Positions 51,101 through 54,028 of a DNA stretch of 64,000 nucleotides are shown here, piece by piece; the stretch's first letter is position 1; each line of letters opens with the position of its first letter. The stretch covers positions 33,214,820 to 33,278,819 of the forward strand of contig CM065686.1 in assembly GCA_017654935.2 (NCBI GenBank), given 5' to 3'. The notes beneath the pieces were generated by a model. It did no database searches and was not told the origin of the DNA. It worked only from the letters and a program-made list of their open reading frames with translations. The translations under genes were made by a program, and so were the position numbers. The DNA comes from Phymorhynchus buccinoides. Its lineage: Eukaryota; Mollusca; Gastropoda; Neogastropoda; Raphitomidae.

Positions 51101-54028
51101 TTTTTATTGGTAGTGTTGATGTATGGTTGACAAAACAATACATCATTTATTTATTTTTGTAAATGAATTTTTTTAGTGAAAAAAATATTCAACTGTCTTG
51201 AATTTCAAAGAATCAAACCCCCAATCCAGGTTGTGAAGGAGAATTTCAATATTTTGGAGAAGTTCCAGAAATCTGACAGACCTGCTGGCCCGGATTCACA
51301 TTAGAGAGCGTCAACCCCCTCCCTGGGGGGGAGGGGGAGGGAAAACCCTACACAGGTTAATTGTGGCTACGTCCCCCCTTAACCCTCTGATAAAAGTTTA
51401 CGCAAGCTAGAAGATAGTAAAATTGAAGACTGCAAACCGGTACTTCTTGTTTTCACTTTTCATCTCTCATACAAACATTTGACTGGGAAACCTATCTTTT
51501 CCCTTCTTGAATTTTTCACTTAAACAACTTGCCTTGAATATGCGCAGTAATCCAGTAAAGCACTTTCACTGTCATGGAATACGATGATCTGCTCATGGAA
51601 CCATTTCCTTCAATTCGAACCCTGTATCCTTCACATCACAAAACCATGTGTGTTCACTTGGCCTTAGTCAAGACTTTTTCGGGCCCAATTATTTATGTTT
51701 ATCTGTCACTAACAATGATGCGCAGATTCCACAAGACAGTGATGTATGTCAATGTAATTTTTTTAGTGTTGAGTTATATTCAACTGTCTTGCATGTTAGC
51801 GTCTGTCTGTCCAGGTTGTGAAGGAGAAGAACAGCGTCAAGGCGTTGGAGAAGTTCCAGAAGACAGTGACAGACCTGCTGGCCCCGCTGATAGCGGCAGA
51901 ACAGAGCGTCAACCCCCTCCCTGGGGGGGAGGGGGAGGGGGACACCACACAGACCAACCACACAGGTTGGTATTGCCAGGGCTACGTCCCCCCTTAAGGG
52001 GTATTTGTCCCTGGAAACAGTTAAAATGGACACCCTGTCCCTGGAATCCACTTTTCTGTTTTGTGTCCCTGGAAACTGAGTAGAATCAAAATTTTGTAGA
52101 GCAGTCACTTGGCTTGTTAGCTAACCTTACTATTGAACAATGGGACACCCCAAACAACAGGCACTGTTGACATTTTCTTCTGTTAGGTTACTGAACACCA
52201 AAAGATCTTGAATGTAGAAGCATGTTGGCATCGGAATGCAAGTTCTGACTTGGAGAGATTAAATGCTTTGATTCCACTTTCAGAAAAAATCTTTGTTCTT
52301 TCAACAGAACTGTCCCAGTCAGACCCTAGCTTTCAAAATGCATGAGATATGATAGGTAAAATTGTAAATGCGAATTTTGTTGTTGTTAGCAAACAGTGTT
52401 TTTTGCTTTCTAATGCACATTGTTTTATCCTCCAGGCACTCCCCCCATGCCACCCCCTGCCACCACAGCCAAATCCACAGGTCGCAGAGCGCGGGGCAAA
52501 GCCTTAGACAACAGGTCAGTGTTGGACACAGGATTGTTAACAATGGGAGGATAGAGCCGTATGCATGCCAATAATTGCAACTATTAACTCATTCAACACT
52601 GGCCGATTGCTTCCCTTTACAACCGTTCAACACGAATGTACGCTATAGCGTACATAGTGTTCAGTCATTCACACTTCACAACTTAGCGAAGCCATGCAAC
52701 CCAAACTGGTATAAAAGTGTTCCCCTACGGTCCCTTAATAGTTTTCAACCAATGAAATCACTTCTAGTCTATTTTTAGGACGGCAATGAAAGCAAATGAG
52801 TCACTACCCCTCTCTTCGTTTTCTTTGTCATGTTTTTTTTTTTTAAATCTGCTAATAATAAAAAAAATTACTTTGGAATTATAACATATGCTAGCTTTTA
52901 TTATTATAAACAATACCGCAAATTTTCAAAACTGTGCAGTCGGTTAAGCATTATTTTTAAAATAATTTGTATGTAATGATGCAAACCTGCCTAGTGTTGA
53001 ACGTTTGCGCGAAACATGTACGCTATAGCGTACATTAGTACTCTTAACTTGCTAGCTATTAGAGAATATCTGTACCCCTTTCTTATTATGTATGTTGTCC
53101 ACGTTTGTCCTGTAAATGTTTTTTCCTCAGTTACATACCCTACTAATACACATGTCCCATATGTGCCTACCCGGGCAGAGAGGACGTAAAACACAACTTT
53201 TCATTCATTAGTGTTGAGAGAGTTAAAGGAGTCGGTCACAATAATACTACTACTACTGATGAAACAATAAAATTTAAAAAAAACAGCCATGATTACCTGA
53301 GCGCGACCGAGGACAAATGATAAAGATAATATTGTTGATGGTAATGTTCCAGCAAAACAGGCTTCATGGAGTGAAAAACCACCCAAAAGAGAAGATTTAT
53401 AGTCATTTTACATGGATGCAACCTTGCCTCGGATACCAGGCGGCGCCTGTTTTTCAAAATTTGGACCACCAAAAAAAATAGATTCAAAGTTCAAGGGGAA
53501 AAAAGTGTTGAATTCTCACTTTACAAGCCTGGAATAAGCTTCAAATTGAATATGATTTTGCTTTTTCTTCAGCTTCTGTACCCCGCCAGGGGCCTGGGCG
53601 GCCCGTGGACCCCTGCCTTACCTGTTTTGGGATTTTCTACAGTTGCATCCATGGTTTTATACAGTACTTATGATTAAGGAGATGATGACAACATTGATTT
53701 TGACGATGATGATGATTGTGATGATGATGATGATGATGATGATACAGTCATTTACTGATTTAGACTTCTCTCCTGTTAGAGCTGAGAGAAGCTTTACAAA
53801 AAAAATTGTATCTTAATAACAATGACAACAACGAGTACGATTAAGATGATGGTGATGATCGTGGTGATGTTACAGTCAAGTGGACTTCACCACCCCCTCT
53901 CAGAGAGAAGCCTTGCAGCGAAGCGTGCTGGAAGGGGGGGAACTGGAAAACATTCGCTCTAACCTCGACAGCCTCATGTTGGACACCTCCAAAACACCCA
54001 CCGCCGCCCGTACCCCGGGTGCGAAAAG
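20462..54028 (+). CDS. NCAPG: Condensin complex subunit 3 (CAP-G), 18 exons
   Basis: HEAT-repeat subunit of condensin I. With the kleisin CAP-H it forms the positively charged groove that traps DNA during mitotic chromosome compaction. Exons: 20462-20560, 21492-21716, 23185-23413, 24525-24755, 25138-25330, 26102-26251, 27263-27379, 29003-29216, 30979-31156, 32861 or 32871-32968, 40863-40982, 43679-43996, 46219-46400, 48265-48439, 49797-49967, 51815-51965, 52436-52514 and 53876-54028. The total is about 1027 codons, close to the usual ~1000. Family landmarks include FPMVVYNREPTVERTIDFIAKF, RVQAVLALVRLQDP, LLQGWLR-like MLQGWLR and RNLAVKAIGMCC (Cnd3 domain). Phases agree at every junction except exon 9/10. 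No terminal exon was found after 54028. Introns carry partial exon copies and a DIRS element. Confidence 0.95.
20994..21377 (-). repeat. Unclassified 385-bp interspersed repeat, inverted copy
   Basis: From aatgccttggtgcattcagg to the A-rich gcaaaaaaacaaaaaaag, this is the reverse complement of 42222-42605, with some sequence and length differences. GC-rich, no ORF. Confidence 0.7.
21492..21716 (+). CDS. NCAPG: NCAPG exon 2
   Basis: Encodes 75 residues: MGLDQFWKEFEELIKF, PMVVYNREPTVERTIDFIAKFVTS (a highly conserved CAP-G signature), a Pro/Ala and acidic linker, then NPLLQKLFDFLLQ. Phases 0/0, donor gtagag. The linker replaces the acidic loop of vertebrate orthologues. Confidence 0.93.
21811..22030. 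mobile_element. Internal fragment of the 400-bp pogo-like MITE
   Basis: Nearly identical to the interior of 5098-5497 (ggggtctgcaatgaacacc to ataaccctagttgcaaaggcc). Both termini are gone; the right side is cut by a MITE at 22032. Confidence 0.7.
22032..22303. mobile_element. catgggtgcaact MITE, copy 1
   Basis: Inverted ends catgggtgcaact and agttgctcccatg. Shared interior: a T-rich start, aagcatttgtataaattgtg, cttcagctgcagagggacat, gaccccggcctttcat. Five copies occur in the window. Confidence 0.65.
22606..22976 (-). mobile_element. tRNA-derived SINE, inverted copy
   Basis: Reverse complement of the SINE at 4747-5095, including the tRNA-like head (ccaggttcgaactt and gcgttacctctgtgccac on the plus strand) and the ctcccacctggagagtgcg tail. 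Confidence 0.65.
23185..23413 (+). CDS. NCAPG: NCAPG exon 3
   Basis: Starts HHSAKDRAVRFRACQLVTKL and includes LRDKAALVRVQAVLALVRLQDPTDDTCPVIK. Residues RVQAVLAL and LQDP are invariant CAP-G HEAT features. Donor aaag|gtaggc, phase 1, joins AYLFLMTSDPNPEVRK of the next exon. GC-rich relative to its introns. Confidence 0.94.
23484..24090. repeat. Degraded SINE, partial exon copy and hAT-MITE debris
   Basis: Contains a broken copy of the tRNA-derived SINE (23484-23661), a partial copy of exon 3 (23664-23738), a partial agggctccca MITE (23779-23885) and a further SINE scrap. No independent gene. Confidence 0.5.
23664..23738 (+). pseudogene. Partial copy of NCAPG exon 3
   Basis: Matches gagcgtgt-tggagaagctgagggacaaggccgccctggtccg of exon 3 and then jumps to cctgccccgtcatcaaag with gt behind it. 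The middle is deleted, the donor is kept and no acceptor is present. Confidence 0.75.
24112..24336. mobile_element. piggyBac-like MITE, left end lost
   Basis: Interior and right terminus match the complete copies at 25352-25585 and 33879-34112; it ends gaaaggg followed by TTAA (24337-24340). The left end is rearranged, with an internal duplication. Confidence 0.6.
24525..24755 (+). CDS. NCAPG: NCAPG exon 4
   Basis: Encodes AYLFLMTSDPNPEVRKTIVS, APCRKTLAAILERTRDVKAA, QAAFAVVAEKIPQRALSISQ and RVQLLEQGLNDRT, all strong CAP-G HEAT-repeat matches. Phase 1 in, phase 1 out, donor gtgagt followed by a GT microsatellite. Confidence 0.95.
24921..25120 (+). pseudogene. Two tandem partial copies of NCAPG exon 5
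   Basis: A copy at 24931-24997 (with an acceptor-like gtgctgtag before it) and one at 25021-25098 repeat the 5' part of exon 5 (SKMLQGWLRSFEGNVLDLL). The period is about 117 bp and each ends in ctcctcaagtccc plus a GT tract. The second has exactly the acceptor of the real exon (gctgtttgcag) and the same open frame, but no usable donor before the next acceptor. Confidence 0.85.
25138..25330 (+). CDS. NCAPG: NCAPG exon 5
   Basis: Encodes ESVKGVCGSKMLQGWLRSFE, GNVLDLLHSLDVENSTKVCA and TMLRQLFRDVPMADLITNFN. Human CAP-G has the matching LLQGWLRFSEGN and LDVENS. Acceptor gctgtttgcag, donor gtgagt after CA, phase 2. It is the only copy with a complete 3' half. Confidence 0.94.
25352..25585. mobile_element. 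piggyBac-like MITE, complete
   Basis: 234 bp, with TTAA on both sides (25348-25351 and 25586-25589), ends ccctttcaccgcc and ggcggcgaaaggg, no ORF. TTAA duplication and CCC/GGG ends are typical of piggyBac. Relatives are at 24112-24336, 33879-34112, 48630-48867, 48980-49285 and 63225-63700. Confidence 0.75.
25640..25735 (+). pseudogene. Partial 3' copy of NCAPG exon 5
   Basis: gatgtggagaactcggcaac continues as a degraded copy of the DVENSTKVCATMLRQLFRDV region and ends before the donor equivalent. It lies downstream of the real exon, complementing the 5' copies upstream. Confidence 0.75.
26102..26251 (+). CDS. NCAPG: NCAPG exon 6
   Basis: Encodes CVIPPEKLTCESAMYWRELC, SHVHQAGTDYEQHLDMILPA and CLHFCSYLDR, matching the LTPEIALYWR segment and the Leu-Glu-Ile-Leu-Pro segment of the family. 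Phases 2/2. Acceptor aatatgacag, donor gtaggt. Confidence 0.9.
26508..27262 (+). repeat. Array of six partial copies of NCAPG exon 7 with (GAT)n spacers
   Basis: Copies start at 26508, 26634, 26760, 26883, 27018 and 27138 (period 120-135 bp). Each has gtgtgcag in front and repeats the first ~50 nt of exon 7 (VVGELEKCQDLDRQLELE), then a shared TSATPLLC segment and a GAT microsatellite. The correct exon frame is open from 26434 to 27363, though it shifts between copies six and the real exon. The 3' half and donor occur only in the real exon. Confidence 0.9.
27263..27379 (+). CDS. NCAPG: NCAPG exon 7
   Basis: Encodes VVGELEKCQDLDRQLELEFI, IQQLLHLFSCLDLTDQACR. It corresponds to the family stretch FIGQQLILIIKSLD-like EFIIQQLLHLFSCLD. 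Acceptor gtgtgcag, donor gtaatg, phases 2/2. It is the last of seven copies of its own 5' end. Confidence 0.9.
27647..28006. mobile_element. catgggtgcaact MITE, copy 2
   Basis: Ends catgggtgcaact and gagttgcgcccatg. It is longer than copy 1 because of a divergent centre. Confidence 0.6.
28010..28990. other. NCAPG intron 7 remainder
   Basis: Contains short CA/GT tracts (28458-28472, 28564-28580) and a near-palindromic gatggccccaggggccat (28673-28690). A tttcaggatttttgaaattt segment recurs nearby (28370-28395, 28612-28632), so interspersed repeats are likely. No exon is supported. Confidence 0.35.
29003..29216 (+). CDS. NCAPG: NCAPG exon 8
   Basis: Encodes KAVEKLLHKMLLSDHVGYSL, VEHLLPCLRSLHSSPHSLAN, YLAETVAEIRQPITTVETNV and GAEERRKIDIQ. 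The EIRxPI-TV motif followed by a basic 'RRK' stretch is conserved in CAP-G. Phase 2 in, phase 0 out. Confidence 0.93.
29237..29410. mobile_element. Small MITE (caggcatggtag ends)
   Basis: Inverted ends caggcatggtag and ctaccatgcctg with AATGTA repeated on both flanks. 174 bp, starting 20 bp after the exon 8 donor. The centre has cgcgaatcgcgg-type short palindromes. Confidence 0.6.
29521..29660. mobile_element. Hairpin MITE, 140 bp
   Basis: Ends agggccagccacacgtc and gacgtgtggctggccct are exact inverses; inner arms (acgattcgatcacgtg, catgtgatcgaatcgt) continue the inverted pairing. ATA flanks both sides. Confidence 0.7.
29700..29870 (+). mobile_element. SINE-like 3' domain (ttccagaccggaagacg)
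   Basis: Shares gcattgcctccaggatcgttcccaccat and the ccagacc-gaagacgt-aaa ending with 63500-63612 and (inverted) 63718-63800. The same ending occurs at 47417-47460 and 53154-53195. Confidence 0.45.
30417..30895 (+). mobile_element. hAT-like element carrying only the transposase N-terminus
   Basis: Inverted ends cagacctgtttacc and ggtaaacaggtctg; flank ctttctg is repeated. An ORF at 30593-30880 begins MASKRVHSEASVSSGRKSKE and includes VFCVYCSTNISIAHSGQYDI, a BED/C2H2-type finger start. The catalytic part is absent, so the element is non-autonomous. A second copy is at 41840-42812. Confidence 0.65.
30979..31156 (+). CDS. NCAPG: NCAPG exon 9 (coiled coil; reading-frame conflict at its 3' end)
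   Basis: Encodes IAKVRVQLNQAKEELDECVR, RQEFQRAAELKDTVQGLEEE, RAAL, the conserved CAP-G coiled-coil segment. The next conserved residues, QEVKVEK, are encoded at 31136-31156 in the +1 frame, not in the main frame, which instead gives HAGGQGGKG. The exon is 178 nt (phase 1 out), whereas exon 10 at its conserved acceptor needs phase 0. Either one base is wrong or inserted here, or a shifted acceptor at 32871 restores the frame. A short pyrimidine-rich gtgacc...ccacgcag block (27 nt) precedes QEVKVEK and looks like a collapsed intron. Confidence 0.8.
31157..31640 (+). repeat. Array of 15-nt exon-9 ends fused to a pogo-like terminus
   Basis: Units of ~105-110 bp contain gtcaaggtggaaaag (31407-31421, 31517-31531, 31622-31636; a variant at about 31299-31313), each bounded by an AG and a GT. 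Each is followed by catacagtggagcctccctt-type MITE terminus and cctcccacataagacttac. The 15-mer is the 3' end of exon 9 (VKVEK). Confidence 0.85.
31913..32547 (+). mobile_element. hAT-like element with zinc-finger ORF
   Basis: Ends cagggttcgtac and gtacgaaccctg. Inside, 32252-32458 encodes METAFSMMFGCKKKNLSWLA, then CTVCKKNFDITSMDESAVKS, HCQGQKHKQLRRERNRH. The C-X2-C...H-X4-H arrangement is a BED/C2H2 finger of the type opening many hAT transposases. Subterminal cttgaaaagt and ctggaaaagtcctgg motifs repeat near both ends. No catalytic domain. Confidence 0.65.
32861..32968 (+). CDS. NCAPG: NCAPG exon 10
   Basis: From the acceptor atgacag at 32860 it encodes NDAGTVVKCLTIICEMLESL, PLSTLTPTLQMLMETQ (36 codons, phase 0/0), matching the family KNDAETLQKCL segment. 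A second acceptor (gatgcag, exon start 32871) would instead accept the phase-1 end of exon 9 and lose three conserved residues. Donor gtaaaa. Confidence 0.88.
33050..33324. mobile_element. TTAA-flanked MITE, second family
   Basis: 275 bp with ends ccccttcactgcc and ggggcagtgaaaagg and TTAA on both sides (33046-33049 and 33325-33328). gacggaaatatccgtgacgg-type motifs repeat near the right end. piggyBac-like by target site. Confidence 0.65.
33879..34112. mobile_element. piggyBac-like MITE, complete copy 2
   Basis: 234 bp flanked by TTAA (33875-33878, 34113-34116), with the same ends and interior as 25352-25585. Confidence 0.75.
34436..34633 (+). repeat. DIRS left inverted terminal repeat
   Basis: Starts aatctattctatcatgttac and matches the reverse complement of 40428-40630 from accgtttcactacgaactga to gcggctatttcaaatcag. 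The two repeats differ at the outer tips (atcatgtt against atatactt). Confidence 0.88.
34860..37313 (+). CDS. DIRS ORF1, gag-like protein
   Basis: 818 codons from the ATG at 34860 (the frame is open from 34800). The N-terminus is Ser/Pro/Lys-rich (KKEPKSRPSSSKKRSLSPPP); the middle is rich in Arg, Pro, Thr and Asp with acidic-aromatic stretches (YEDFQRTREL, EYEGFDDYETYDDPG); and the C-terminal third is helical (RSVFSILRASSLATSMLQSL) with a basic tail. Position and composition match DIRS gag proteins. No zinc knuckle is visible. The function is inferred from position. Confidence 0.75.
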   Translation: MSSLDPIPTPIPSVVVSGSVTPKQGRDDKGKFLPVSSSASSKKEPKSRPSSSKKRSLSPPPTLLSPILESQEQVITVVDSSSLVAEMIAGFHDKGMVLVPASSLTSHLVESRPTSTLTTQTRQASQAKPTDEVGFLADPYGQDTLPDGPRDYFAVGDEIPAVISPGQLARMERHTGISVCPLDPDPYTDSYRPSPARTGPRTAGPTRPSSDFPYEDFQRTRELQTARTGNGKPRLSLTDRKPELSQSMITQVSASARSVHGTDTVSATAGPSPVQPFTAPARPSRPVRSGHGTPVTATRPVRSRSDGYPFDGNGFNGNRCDDNRYYGSRDDGSVPASTGREHPSARRNPTDGLPSGHPYGQDSNFRRDSSAENEFYPSEYEGFDDYETYDDPGVRHRSQYTPRTPLRSPTNDRQETESASLQDHEIPQDELPVQMEPIPSTGNYQGYLHILQPFCSDIKPMSQPNKQRPDQPNPFGQLLTEKEPRLALHTSPFIRQIIRRTDADLWTTPPPVEQEDEDTPAAMYTPEAIPSAPGQFIKREFFPPFQLANSFVPLPSFSDVSTSERTSLGYRAKNRFALVDISQQSFNNLERSVFSILRASSLATSMLQSLPQIVGSTPTKQPEDFQLSQEIDERALGVALASLSQAVNSIAYVASSSKTQLAALYRDSVLAKSSVSLSTFERSKIRSCPSTSSSTFHPASLKETLDEAKKRKHELSQEHIMSWARRSANREFAPPPAKRPRPDQRRPSYVPSRGMASRGRSSHQPSSRQHAHPPRPPHQFQPSTSPRGVSSSGRRAGWPGHARYARAPFMGRKQHFQ
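37359..38891 (+). CDS. DIRS reverse transcriptase / RNase H
   Basis: 510 codons. RT motifs in order: SRLFVVPKKNGEFRPVLDLS, STSIDLKDAYFHVAIHP, FVALPFGLSPAPWIFT and the catalytic YLDD at residues 199-202. The thumb/connection follows, then RNase H with HTDASTAGWG, LLELEAVARAL, CGDNTTALSYL and VPGRLNVLADQLSR (Asp-Glu-Asp-Asp). All catalytic residues are present. It begins 46 nt after ORF1 ends, in another frame, and overlaps the recombinase frame by about 70 nt. No methyltransferase domain is seen. Confidence 0.92.
   Translation: MPVPCWNAFQHGNAWSRAPGSFRWCGQASGSRFLGNLPCLPPPSPSPPPSDPAKLNVLQKEIDSLLQKSAIVPVVPTDPGFYSRLFVVPKKNGEFRPVLDLSPLNKFIRTPKFKMETAASIRLAVHPNDWSTSIDLKDAYFHVAIHPSRHRFLRFVWGQQTYQFVALPFGLSPAPWIFTRIVKELARLARARSIRLHIYLDDWLLLASSRSLCRSHTDTLVKLSRSLGFRIHDQKSDLVPSTTFSYLGMVFDTVRFRVQPTQDRVLSLLNSVTLLRQRSSASARQLLRLLGLMESVADLLPLARVHKRPLQRHLSARAISHVPLDHQIELGPWFLESTAQWAKISWLNDAVPIRPLQQQRFLHTDASTAGWGAHLDNEEVSGLWTPSESLLHINLLELEAVARALKVFAPLLSDFWVTVCGDNTTALSYLRRQGGTRSVLLSKKAEEILLWAQANHTFLSVEYVPGRLNVLADQLSRKGQILPTEWTIAHQSLLPLWESWGKPHLPSGCT
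38821..40039 (+). pseudogene. DIRS tyrosine recombinase, frameshifted
   Basis: The first part (38821-39555; likely ATG at 38962) has the SAM-like N-domain (TNRLYDIRWASWFEFCSSHG, LSAQTLNGYKAAVSHT) and the first catalytic Arg (LATARRVSG). The second part (39536-40039) is in the +1 frame and carries HEIRA (His-X-X-Arg) and FYLRHY with the nucleophilic Tyr. The frames meet at a T6 run, 39532-39537, so a one-base change in a homopolymer, real or an assembly error, is enough to explain it. Programmed frameshifting is less likely. Confidence 0.88.
40264..40370. repeat. DIRS internal complementary region
   Basis: aactcagttcgtagtgaaac to gatagaatagatt is the complement of the left tip (34436-34475). 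Immediately after, gtttgatttagattaata to cgtttcactacga is the complement of the right tip (40585-40646). The junction between the two defines the element ends to the base. Confidence 0.9.
40428..40646 (-). repeat. DIRS right inverted terminal repeat
   Basis: Reverse complement of the left repeat from ctgatttgaaatagccgc onward, with a longer A/T- and GATA-rich tip ending aatctaaatcaaac. Confidence 0.88.
40863..40982 (+). CDS. NCAPG: NCAPG exon 11: start of the Cnd3 domain
   Basis: Encodes ILPGMSSQETSVRNLAVKAI, GMCCQLKRDIVMLHLPILMQ. The family has the same LILPGI...VRNLAVxCLG pattern. Phases 0/0, acceptor tgtgcattcag, donor gtaggt. The first exon after the DIRS insertion. Confidence 0.94.
41085..41225. 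repeat. Interspersed repeat shared with the GALNT intron
   Basis: aataggaattgttcggaaata through tgcggtttcaagcttcgacg is inverted relative to 2985-3310. Its family is unknown. Confidence 0.5.
41360..41600. repeat. ccggccatatatgtccgg interspersed repeat, copy 1
   Basis: aactcattctagtcgttccg, agatagctgtcaatttg and a later cttcaagggaagtaaatctg with ctcccttagaccacaatttt. Copies are at 44690-45056 (inverted), 45690-45845 and 54135-54206. The left end follows a TTAA, which suggests a piggyBac-type MITE. Confidence 0.5.
41840..42812 (+). mobile_element. hAT-like element copy 2, split by a nested repeat
   Basis: Same cagacctgtttacc/ggtaaacaggtctg ends as 30417-30895, with flank ACTATGCA repeated exactly (8 bp, counting two terminal bases). 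The short ORF starting MASKRPHGESSRSND (42046) is the transposase N-terminus. The 385-bp repeat at 42222-42605 is inserted within it. Confidence 0.7.
42222..42605 (+). repeat. Unclassified 385-bp interspersed repeat
   Basis: Inverted counterpart of 20994-21377, nested in a hAT-like element. It contains acagtggcgttgctcccacg and ggagacactgca. No ORF or clear terminal repeats. Confidence 0.7.
43156..43678 (+). repeat. 64-bp satellite built from the 5' end of NCAPG exon 12
   Basis: Units at 43156 (longer, with gcctcgcag), 43229, 43293, 43357, 43421, 43485, 43549 and 43612, leading into the true exon at 43679. Each has tttcactgtacag before gtagacgtggagtgcgtgat, the exon start (VDVECV), then taatttgttatatgaaaact. 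The acceptor-like AG is retained in every unit. Confidence 0.92.
43679..43996 (+). CDS. NCAPG: NCAPG exon 12
   Basis: Encodes ASQVDVECVRVTALKSLFDL, IHVFGLGAFQDAETEAAEKD, an acidic, low-complexity insert (NDDDNATPDSS to EEEESDDKGDN) and SKMASNLIAILTSALDSE. The family has ALKAIFDQL, an acidic loop and LLSDFLDSE. Phases 0/0. The acidic loop is a probable phosphorylated linker (inference). Confidence 0.93.
44020..44670. repeat. Direct duplication in NCAPG intron 12 plus degraded exon 13 copy
   Basis: The block 44020-44200 (ttaaatggatgggcgggaca to tcttcacaaaaagt) recurs at 44510-44665. Between them, 44160-44345 is a MITE-like ataaggcgc relative and 44407-44475 a degraded copy of exon 13 (LAKLLMSHWAFSVALLS). 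Confidence 0.7.
44690..45056. repeat. ccggccatatatgtccgg repeat, inverted copy
   Basis: Right part (44940-45056) is the reverse complement of the copies at 41363 and 45690. The left part is divergent. Confidence 0.5.
45080..45195 (+). pseudogene. Degraded copy of NCAPG exon 13
   Basis: Reads EDLAKLLMSRWAFSEALLST, against EGLAKLLMSGRVFSAGLLS in the real exon. The copy at 44407-44475 shares its flanks (gtgggcgacttttaattgat), so one arose from the other. Confidence 0.75.
45869..45980 (+). pseudogene. Near-identical partial copy of NCAPG exon 13
   Basis: Same acceptor context (cttccctgcgtacag) and SGELRSVVVEGLAKLLMSGW, with a 13-nt-scale deletion, then WYNPLAED and divergence into a stop. It lacks the 3' third and the donor. 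This is the youngest-looking exon copy of this set. Confidence 0.85.
46219..46400 (+). CDS. NCAPG: NCAPG exon 13
   Basis: Encodes NGELRSVVAEGLAKLLMSGR, VFSAGLLSRLLLLWYNPLAE, DDAQLRHTLGTFFPIFAFTN. The family carries ELR-GAAEGLAKLMFSG and LLWYNP-EED-QLRH-LG-FFP. Phase 0 in, phase 2 out. The Cnd3 domain continues here. Confidence 0.95.
46475..46720. mobile_element. Interspersed repeat with AGGTCA half-sites, copy 3
   Basis: attaccaaccgtgatcgtagag, then ggacttagggtgctcaaatt, then gaaggtcatgggtcaaaggt and ctggagccgaaaacgctgcc. A detached 3' end (gcacggttggtgatttagcg) lies at 47750-47785. Confidence 0.6.
46887..47329. mobile_element. MITE with ccggtaaagg ends and an internal hairpin
   Basis: Ends cctttaccgga and tccggtaaagg; TTAA lies on the left flank only. 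Three tandem units of ~75 bp containing gcgggggtctcccacgaccc (46923, 46993, 47057) face one inverted unit, giving the 36-bp-arm hairpin at 47045-47139. Confidence 0.65.
47417..47480 (+). mobile_element. SINE-like 3' end with (CGTT)n tail
   Basis: gtcccatatgtgccttccaa and gagaggacgtaaagcc, then cgttcgttcgttc. It shares its ending with the elements at 29700 and 63500 and lies directly before the U2-like sequence. Confidence 0.45.
47503..47705 (+). pseudogene. U2 snRNA pseudogene split by an insertion
   Basis: 47503-47529 matches the 5' end of U2 (atcgcttctcgg-cttttggctaagac) and 47642-47705 matches the following part (gtatctgttcttatcag, taatatctgatacg, a ctatccgggggc stem). Between them about 110 bp replace the branch-point-recognition segment (GUAGUA region). 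With that segment lost and the Sm-site region degraded, the RNA would not work. It may be a retroposed U2 or a U2-derived SINE. Confidence 0.8.
48265..48439 (+). CDS. NCAPG: NCAPG exon 14
   Basis: Encodes ANQELFEEAFLPTLRTILNA, PTTSPLNSVNPSSVADFMVE, LTHAQRLVTAQSNSTIVR; the family has NQECFEEAFLPTLQTL-NAP-SSPL. Phase 2 in, 0 out. Donor gtaagt is followed at once by a G run. Confidence 0.95.
48479..48928. mobile_element. hAT-like MITE with a nested piggyBac-like MITE
   Basis: Outer element: ends agggctccca and tgggagcccc, with GGGGTGCC and GGGGTGCT as flanking 8-mers (7 of 8 equal). Inner element: 48630-48867, bounded by TTAA on both sides, same family as 25352-25585. The order of insertion is therefore clear. 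Confidence 0.7.
48980..49285. mobile_element. piggyBac-like MITE with internal duplication
   Basis: TTAA at 48976-48979 and 49286-49289. The left end is degenerate (ctttcaccgcc). The segment gggaggtaaggataggc to atattgcagatgat occurs twice, lengthening it to 306 bp. Confidence 0.65.
49300..49790. other. NCAPG intron 14 remainder
   Basis: AT-rich, with an A-rich stretch at 49555-49660. Nothing recognisable. Confidence 0.4.
49797..49967 (+). CDS. NCAPG: NCAPG exon 15
   Basis: Encodes SNPCHDSMAVKVCNEILTNP, QSFQLRLWTRVLNQLSLSPD, NLTHLKDLHVLCKQILE. The family has HDNLAMKICNEILTSP and a DLLVLLNEILEQ end. Phases 0/0. Its donor lies 11 bp from the start of a hAT-like insertion. Confidence 0.93.
49979..50705 (+). 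mobile_element. hAT-like fragment with BED-finger transposase N-terminus
   Basis: Left end cagacctgccaaccc, then a region of cttccgctt motifs, then an ORF (50337-50700) with GVHYARCTVCFSDFTISHGG and DVKRHVESQKRKNLQ, a BED-type finger, followed by FFAGFLVEHNIAMSDHVRRM and FPDSATKEYA, the usual hAT N-terminal sequel. No right terminus or catalytic domain is seen; an upstream frameshift is likely near 50320. Confidence 0.65.
50706..50910 (+). pseudogene. Two partial 3' copies of NCAPG exon 15
   Basis: 50706-50777 (acaacgtcatcttatgcctt to agatattggag) ends in a donor-like gtaagt. 50805-50905 covers more of the exon (acagttctaaaccagttgtt, then ctctggacaacaccacatgc) and ends ttattggag|gtgctg. Both are degraded relative to SLSPDNLTHLKDLHVLCKQILE. 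Confidence 0.75.
50911..51169. other. Intron 15, nothing recognised
   Basis: AT-rich, with T runs; no exon or repeat could be identified. Confidence 0.4.
51170..51385 (+). pseudogene. Partial copy of NCAPG exon 16 with its upstream intron
   Basis: Exon-like 51230-51342 begins after ccaatccag and matches VVKEKNSVKALEKFQKTVTDLLA with deletions, then gagcgtcaaccccctccctg. Flanks atattcaactgtcttg upstream and ctacgtccccccttaa downstream also match 51757-51998, so the duplicated block spans intron, exon and intron. Confidence 0.85.
51815..51965 (+). CDS. NCAPG: NCAPG exon 16
   Basis: Encodes VVKEKNSVKALEKFQKTVTD, LLAPLIAAEQSVNPLPGGEG, EGDTTQTNHT. The family has VKDRTCLRALEKIKIQLEK. Phase 0 in, 1 out. 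Acceptor gtctgtccag, donor gttggt. Beyond this point conservation drops. Confidence 0.88.
52436..52514 (+). CDS. NCAPG: NCAPG exon 17 (C-terminal tail)
   Basis: Short exon, GTPPMPPPATTAKSTGRRAR, GKALDNR. Basic and Pro/Thr-rich, like the poorly conserved, CDK-phosphorylated tail of CAP-G. Phases fit (1 in, 2 out). Support is splice sites and composition only. Confidence 0.7.
52582..53227. mobile_element. TTAA-flanked element with 20-bp perfect palindromes
   Basis: Begins ttaactcattcaacactgg and ends agtgttgagagagttaa. atgtacgctatagcgtacat, a perfect 20-bp palindrome, occurs at 52635-52654 and 53017-53036. The region 53154-53195 also contains the SINE-like cccatatgtgcctacccggg and gaggacgtaaa ending. 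No ORF. Confidence 0.5.
53411..53653. mobile_element. catgggtgcaact MITE, copy 3
   Basis: Ends catggatgcaacc and agttgcatccatg. The central cttctgtaccccgccagggg recurs at 60150-60170. Confidence 0.6.
53700..53740. repeat. (GAT)n microsatellite
   Basis: gatgatgatgat runs, with related gat-rich sequence to 53870 that abuts the exon 18 acceptor. Confidence 0.7.
53876..54028 (+). CDS. NCAPG: NCAPG exon 18 (last exon found)
   Basis: Encodes QVDFTTPSQREALQRSVLEG, GELENIRSNLDSLMLDTSKT, PTAARTPGAKR. Phase 2 in, 2 out, donor gtcagt, so at least one further exon is expected. Several Ser/Thr-Pro sites fit the regulated tail of CAP-G. No later exon with a matching phase and family signature could be found up to 64000. 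Confidence 0.75.
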